DNA of 8,021 nucleotides from Bacteroidales bacterium (GTDB lineage: Bacteria; Bacteroidota; Bacteroidia; Bacteroidales; Muribaculaceae). Below the pieces are notes generated by a model. That model did no database searches. It was given only the letters and a program-made list of their open reading frames with translations, and was not told the DNA's origin. A program made the translations under genes and the position numbers. Positions within the stretch are counted from its first letter, which is position 1; every line of letters begins with the position of its first letter. Location of the stretch: assembly GCA_900767075.1 (NCBI GenBank), contig CAAFXX010000534.1, positions 1 to 8,021 on the forward strand. Reading direction: 5' to 3'. Shown here in pieces: positions 5,883 through 8,021 of this stretch.

Positions 5883-5895
5883 CCGCTATCCTAAA

Positions 5896-5929
5896 TGTAG
5901 GATGCACCCATATAAGCCATTGTCCTACA
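5896..5929. promoter_or_regulatory. Inverted repeat upstream of toxin-antitoxin promoter
   Basis: TGTAGGA (5896-5902) and TCCTACA (5923-5929) are perfect complements separated by 20 bases, so the arm centres are about 27 bases apart. It ends 17 bases before the -33 element of the antitoxin gene. Ribbon-helix-helix antitoxins usually repress their own promoter through such repeats; here the site would lie just upstream of the promoter, so the assignment is tentative. Confidence 0.4.
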
Positions 5930-5946
5930 ACTATTTTCCTTGAATG

Positions 5947-5978
5947 TTTGTTATTGTAATACAAATACATTAACTTTG
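5947..5978 (+). promoter_or_regulatory. Bacteroidetes-type promoter of the toxin-antitoxin operon
   Basis: TTTG (5947-5950), exactly 20 bases, then TAACTTTG (5971-5978) is a full match to the -33/-7 consensus. It leaves a 19-base gap to the ATG at 5998, with an AT-rich leader. Confidence 0.85.
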
Positions 5979-5997
5979 CAGCATAAAATATTACGAT

Positions 5998-6255
5998 ATG
6001 GATATAGCACTTCCCAAAAAGAATCAAAGTTTCCGACTGCCGGTAGAACTTATTGAACGGCTGCGCCAACTTGCCAAGCGTCAGAACAGAAGCCTCAACA
6101 ACTACGTTGAAACTCTGCTACTCGATGCTGCATACAATGAGCCTAATGAAACCACACTCGCGGCTATGAAAGAAGCCCGAAGTGGTGCATTGCGTAACTC
6201 CACCCCTCTTGATTTGTCCTCAGTAGAAGCGATGGAACGCTCCATGGGATTATGA
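5998..6255 (+). CDS. Ribbon-helix-helix antitoxin
   Basis: This 85-residue protein has an N-terminal Arc/MetJ-like ribbon-helix-helix: the beta strand KNQSFRLP (8-15), helix VELIERLRQLAKRQ (16-29), turn NRSL and helix NNYVETLLLDAAY (34-46). The remaining 40 residues (MKEARSGALRNSTPLDLSSVEAMERSMGL) form the acidic/amphipathic tail expected to wrap the toxin. The final codons overlap the toxin start by four bases (ATGA at 6252-6255), so the two are translationally coupled, antitoxin first. It sits directly downstream of a full-consensus promoter and would repress it together with the toxin. It is not close enough to RelB, DinJ or YefM by eye to give it a symbol. Confidence 0.85.
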   Translation: MDIALPKKNQSFRLPVELIERLRQLAKRQNRSLNNYVETLLLDAAYNEPNETTLAAMKEARSGALRNSTPLDLSSVEAMERSMGL

Positions 6256-6527
6256 AGAAGCTGCACCCCACTACACAATACAAAAAGGATTACAAACGAT
6301 TCCGTAACAATCCCAATAAGCTGAAAAAGCTTATGACTGTTCTCAATATGCTTCAGTCGGAAACTCAGATTCCATCTGAATATTATCCTCACATGCTTAC
6401 CGGGAACTATGCCGGATATATGGAATGCCATATTGAAGGCGACTTTCTGCTGATATGGTTTGACCCAGACACCGACCAAATAGACCTTGTCCGTCTCGGT
6501 TCTCATTCGGAACTCTTCAGACAATAG
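6252..6527 (+). CDS. YafQ/RelE-family mRNA interferase toxin
   Basis: This 91-residue toxin is the usual length for the YafQ branch of the RelE/ParE superfamily, ribosome-dependent mRNA endonucleases. Seen: the basic N-terminal helix KKDYKRFRNNPNKLKKL, then HMLTGNYAGYMECHIEGDFLLIW and RLGSHSELF. Aligned by eye to E. coli YafQ, the functional residues are present: H47, H60, D64, H85 and F89 correspond to YafQ H50, H63, D67, H87 and F91. YafQ W68 is replaced by F65, a conservative change also common in this group. No disruption is visible, so the toxin is probably active. It is coupled to the antitoxin by a 4-base overlap and followed by a terminator. The pair would stabilise the integrative element. 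Confidence 0.92.
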   Translation: MKKLHPTTQYKKDYKRFRNNPNKLKKLMTVLNMLQSETQIPSEYYPHMLTGNYAGYMECHIEGDFLLIWFDPDTDQIDLVRLGSHSELFRQ

Positions 6528-6574
6528 ACCGATTCTATAAGACAATCCGATTAAATCAGGAAACTCTTTTTAAT

Positions 6575-6620
6575 GTCCATAACTTGACGGCTTACATCCG
6601 CAAGTTATGGACGTTTCTTT
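6575..6620 (+). terminator. Rho-independent terminator of the toxin-antitoxin operon
   Basis: The 12-base arms GTCCATAACTTG (6575-6586) and CAAGTTATGGAC (6601-6612) are perfectly complementary. Inner CGG/CCG can extend the stem, and GTTTCTTTC follows. It lies 48 bases after the toxin stop. The opposite strand lacks a T-run after the stem, so it acts in the + direction. Confidence 0.82.
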
Positions 6621-6843
6621 CTGCAAAAACTTTATTCTGTTGAAGATTTGTCCTGGTTGAGTAACCGGGGCATAGTTCGTCATGTCCAATTAGGAGTGAT
6701 TTATCGAAAATCACCGCAAAATCACCGCAAAATCACCCCTTCCCTCAAATTTTCACCATACAAATTATTTCATCTTTTCAGCCTTGTTTTTCAGAGGGTT
6801 AACACTTGCCATGTGGTTATTTTGAGGGAGTGAGAATGGTTAA
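6621..6843. other. Non-coding stretch between toxin-antitoxin operon and excisionase-like gene
   Basis: No supported gene lies between the toxin terminator and the promoter at 6844; the one + frame of 61 codons here (6648-6833) has no recognisable content. The stretch holds a small hairpin (CCTGGTT/AACCGGG with one wobble around GAGT, about 6651-6668), the 11-base repeat array, and AT-rich DNA. A transfer origin or replication site is possible in such a place, but no nick-site consensus was recognised. Confidence 0.5.
6707..6739 (+). repeat. Tandem array AAAATCACCGC, three copies, 11-base period
   Basis: AAAATCACCGC occurs at 6707-6717 and 6718-6728, then AAAATCACCCC at 6729-6739, with no spacer. 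Just upstream, GTGATTT (6697-6703) is the inverted partner of AAATCAC, so the first unit can form a small hairpin. The motif differs by one base from the CAAAAACACCG array at 4229-4285. It lies 105 bases upstream of the promoter of the excisionase-like gene. Confidence 0.75.
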
Positions 6844-6864
6844 TTTGACAACCGCTAACTCACT
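6829..6864. promoter_or_regulatory. Imperfect palindrome around the -33 element
   Basis: AGTGAG (6829-6834) and CTCACT (6859-6864) pair, and GTTA/TAAC extend them with a bulge. The -33 TTTG lies between the arms. It fits an operator through which the downstream HTH protein or another regulator could block the promoter. Confidence 0.45.
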
Positions 6865-6875
6865 ATTTTACTTTG
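6844..6875 (+). promoter_or_regulatory. Promoter of the excisionase-like / DUF3987 operon
   Basis: TTTG (6844-6847), a spacer of exactly 20 bases, and TTACTTTG (6868-6875) match the Bacteroidetes promoter except T for A at the second base of TAnnTTTG. The ATG follows 40 bases later after an A-rich leader. Confidence 0.7.
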
Positions 6876-6915
6876 CGTTACAATTTCAGAATAACTTCTA
6901 AAACCCAAAGTAAAA

Positions 6916-7302
6916 ATGGAAGCACCCCCAATCACCTTCGACCAGCTGCCACATGTGGTAAGCGGTCTCTCCGAGAAACTCGACCGAGTGCTCGACATAC
7001 TTGAAAAGGTCGGCATCGCCAACCCTATCAAGAATGCCAAGCCCTCACGCAGACTCGTGTATGCGAAAGAGGCTTGCCAAATAATAGGCAAGTCACTTTC
7101 GAGCCTCTACCGCGGCATCAAAGCTCCGAATGACCCCATTCCAAGCTACAAGCGCGGCAAACTCCTCTATTTCTACGAGGATGAATTATACGCATGGATA
7201 GAAAGCGGTCGCAAACATTCCGTTGCGCCTTCTCTCGCCGAAACAGCGGCTGCCATCACAGCCGGCATGAAACGTCGTCCACGTGGAGGGTATAATTTCT
7301 AA
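6916..7302 (+). CDS. Excisionase-like winged-HTH protein
   Basis: This 128-residue protein has a short predicted coiled coil (10-32, LPHVVSGLSEKLDRVLDILEKV), a linker, then an excisionase/MerR-like winged HTH: VYAKEACQIIGKSLSSLYRGI (48-68) is the helix-turn-helix, and PSYKRGKLLYFYEDELYAWIESG (76-98) the wing and final helix. The tail is basic (MKRRPRGGYNF). Proteins of this architecture typically precede a DUF3987 gene in Bacteroidales integrative mobilizable elements, where they are inferred to act as recombination directionality or regulatory factors. Here too the DUF3987 gene starts 4 bases after the stop codon, so the two form an operon. The ATG follows an A-rich leader without a clear Shine-Dalgarno. 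The family is well supported; the exact role is inferred from context. Confidence 0.87.
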   Translation: MEAPPITFDQLPHVVSGLSEKLDRVLDILEKVGIANPIKNAKPSRRLVYAKEACQIIGKSLSSLYRGIKAPNDPIPSYKRGKLLYFYEDELYAWIESGRKHSVAPSLAETAAAITAGMKRRPRGGYNF

Positions 7303-7306
7303 GCCT

Positions 7307-8021
7307 ATGAATAGAGATTATACACAATCCCGGGCCAATCCATTCCCCGTGCATGTATTCCCGGGCAGATTACAGCGAATCATCCGGGAGCTGCATGACA
7401 GCAACGGTTTTCCAGCCGATTATACTGCGGCGTCGATGATGGCGGCAATATCCGTAGCAATCGGCAACTCTCACCGCGTGGAAGTGAAACGCAACTGGCA
7501 TGAATCGGCAATCCTATATATTGCGATTGTCGGTCGCCCCGGAGCCTGCAAGTCACACCCGCTTGCATTCGCCATGCAACCACTCGTCAACGCCGATTGG
7601 AAAAACAATCTGGACTACCAGAAAAAATATTGTGAGTATCAACAGGCAATAGCCATGAGTCGTAAAGAACGTGTTCATGCCGGGTTCGAGCAATTCCCGA
7701 AAGAGCCGAAACGTGTGCGCTACCTTGTGTCGGACGTTACGCAGGAAGGTTTGAGCGCCATTCACTCCCATAATCCAAGAGGTCTATGCCTCTGGGTTGA
7801 TGAACTGTCGGCATGGTTCAAGAACTTCACCCGCTACAACAACGGCTCTGAGGAACAATTCTGGCTTTCGGCTTTCAATGGCAGCACCACTATGTCCGAT
7901 CGCAAGAACTCACAGAACTCCATCTTCATCAAACGACCGTTCATCTCGGTTGTCGGGACAATTCAGAAACGTCTGCTAACTGAACTTGCCAATGGCGAGA
8001 GAACAGCCAACGGTTTCATCG
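7307..8021 (+). CDS. DUF3987-type P-loop ATPase, 3' end beyond window
   Basis: The frame is open from the ATG at 7307 to the window edge (238 residues and one extra base), with no stop. It resembles DUF3987 proteins, primase/helicase-like ATPases of Bacteroidales mobile elements and phages. Residues 1-70 are the typical lead-in (NPFPVHVFPGRLQRII, then AASMMAAISVAIGNSHRV). Walker A is GRPGACKS (76-83), Walker B is LCLWVDE (160-166), and conserved follow-on segments are FWLSAFNGST (185-194) and RPFISVVGTIQ (210-220), a likely sensor strand. The Cys in Walker A (GACKS) replaces the usual Gly or Met; the Lys and Ser are kept. It is cotranscribed with the HTH gene 4 bases upstream. The role inferred from family and context is replication or processing of the excised element. 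The C-terminal half is missing only because the window ends. Confidence 0.88.
   Translation, partial: MNRDYTQSRANPFPVHVFPGRLQRIIRELHDSNGFPADYTAASMMAAISVAIGNSHRVEVKRNWHESAILYIAIVGRPGACKSHPLAFAMQPLVNADWKNNLDYQKKYCEYQQAIAMSRKERVHAGFEQFPKEPKRVRYLVSDVTQEGLSAIHSHNPRGLCLWVDELSAWFKNFTRYNNGSEEQFWLSAFNGSTTMSDRKNSQNSIFIKRPFISVVGTIQKRLLTELANGERTANGFI

Larger units (their letters stand above)
1278..8021 (+). mobile_element. Integrase-proximal end of an integrative mobilizable/conjugative element
   Basis: A tyrosine recombinase with a multi-HTH partner, an antitoxin-like regulator, an addiction module, an excisionase-like HTH and a DUF3987 gene all lie in one direction with no housekeeping gene between them. 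That is the usual gene content of Bacteroidales mobilizable elements. The left limit is set just after the terminator at 1239-1277 as a guess; no attachment site, tRNA or repeat pair could be identified, and the right end is outside the window. Relaxase and primase genes are predicted further right. Confidence 0.6.

Noticed and set aside
6648..6833. 61-codon + strand frame in the non-coding stretch
   Set aside because: It runs across the 11-base repeat array, gives a low-complexity translation and has no promoter or domain support.

Overview
The window looks like a Bacteroidales chromosome fragment (Bacteroides, Parabacteroides or Muribaculaceae type). Start sites lack a strong Shine-Dalgarno and are set in A/T-rich leaders. 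Several promoters match the Bacteroidetes pattern (TTTG at -33, about 20 nt, then TAnnTTTG at -7). The gene families are those of Bacteroidales integrative elements. No rRNA, tRNA, CRISPR array or housekeeping gene is visible, so the whole window is accessory DNA.

Layout, all genes on the + strand. (1) 1-1230: an IS4-type insertion sequence with a DDE transposase that looks short at its C-terminus; no convincing terminal inverted repeats. (2) 1239-1277: a strong hairpin plus T-run, then a 138-base leader holding TACG-centred repeats, including a five-copy tandem repeat with an exact 10-base period. (3) 1416-2327: a zinc-ribbon plus four-HTH DNA-binding protein. An in-frame TAA (1449-1451) sits between the first two zinc-ribbon cysteines, leaving an ATG-initiated four-HTH protein from 1551. 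(4) 2396-3502: a tyrosine recombinase with its own promoter. (5) 3557-4148: an XRE-type regulator and a small basic protein, ended by a terminator. (6) 4229-4285: an iteron-like array, followed by a 475-residue two-TM protein of unknown function. (7) 5998-6527: a ribbon-helix-helix antitoxin and a YafQ/RelE-type toxin with a 4-base overlap, bounded by terminators. (8) 6528-6915: a non-coding stretch with an 11-base-period array. (9) 6916-8021: an excisionase-like winged-HTH gene followed 4 bases later by a DUF3987-type P-loop ATPase that runs off the right edge.

Interpretation: an integrase next to a multi-HTH factor, then cargo and a toxin-antitoxin pair, then an excisionase-like HTH plus a DUF3987 gene, is best read as the integrase-proximal end of an integrative mobilizable or conjugative element. 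The IS lies beside it. Mobilization or conjugation genes would be expected to the right of the window. The most interesting non-coding signal is a motif, AAAA(A/T)CACCG, found as short phased arrays at 4229-4285 and 6707-6739 and once, on the minus strand, in the integrase promoter (2330-2340). It may be the shared site of one element-encoded DNA-binding protein, or iteron-like replication or transfer DNA.
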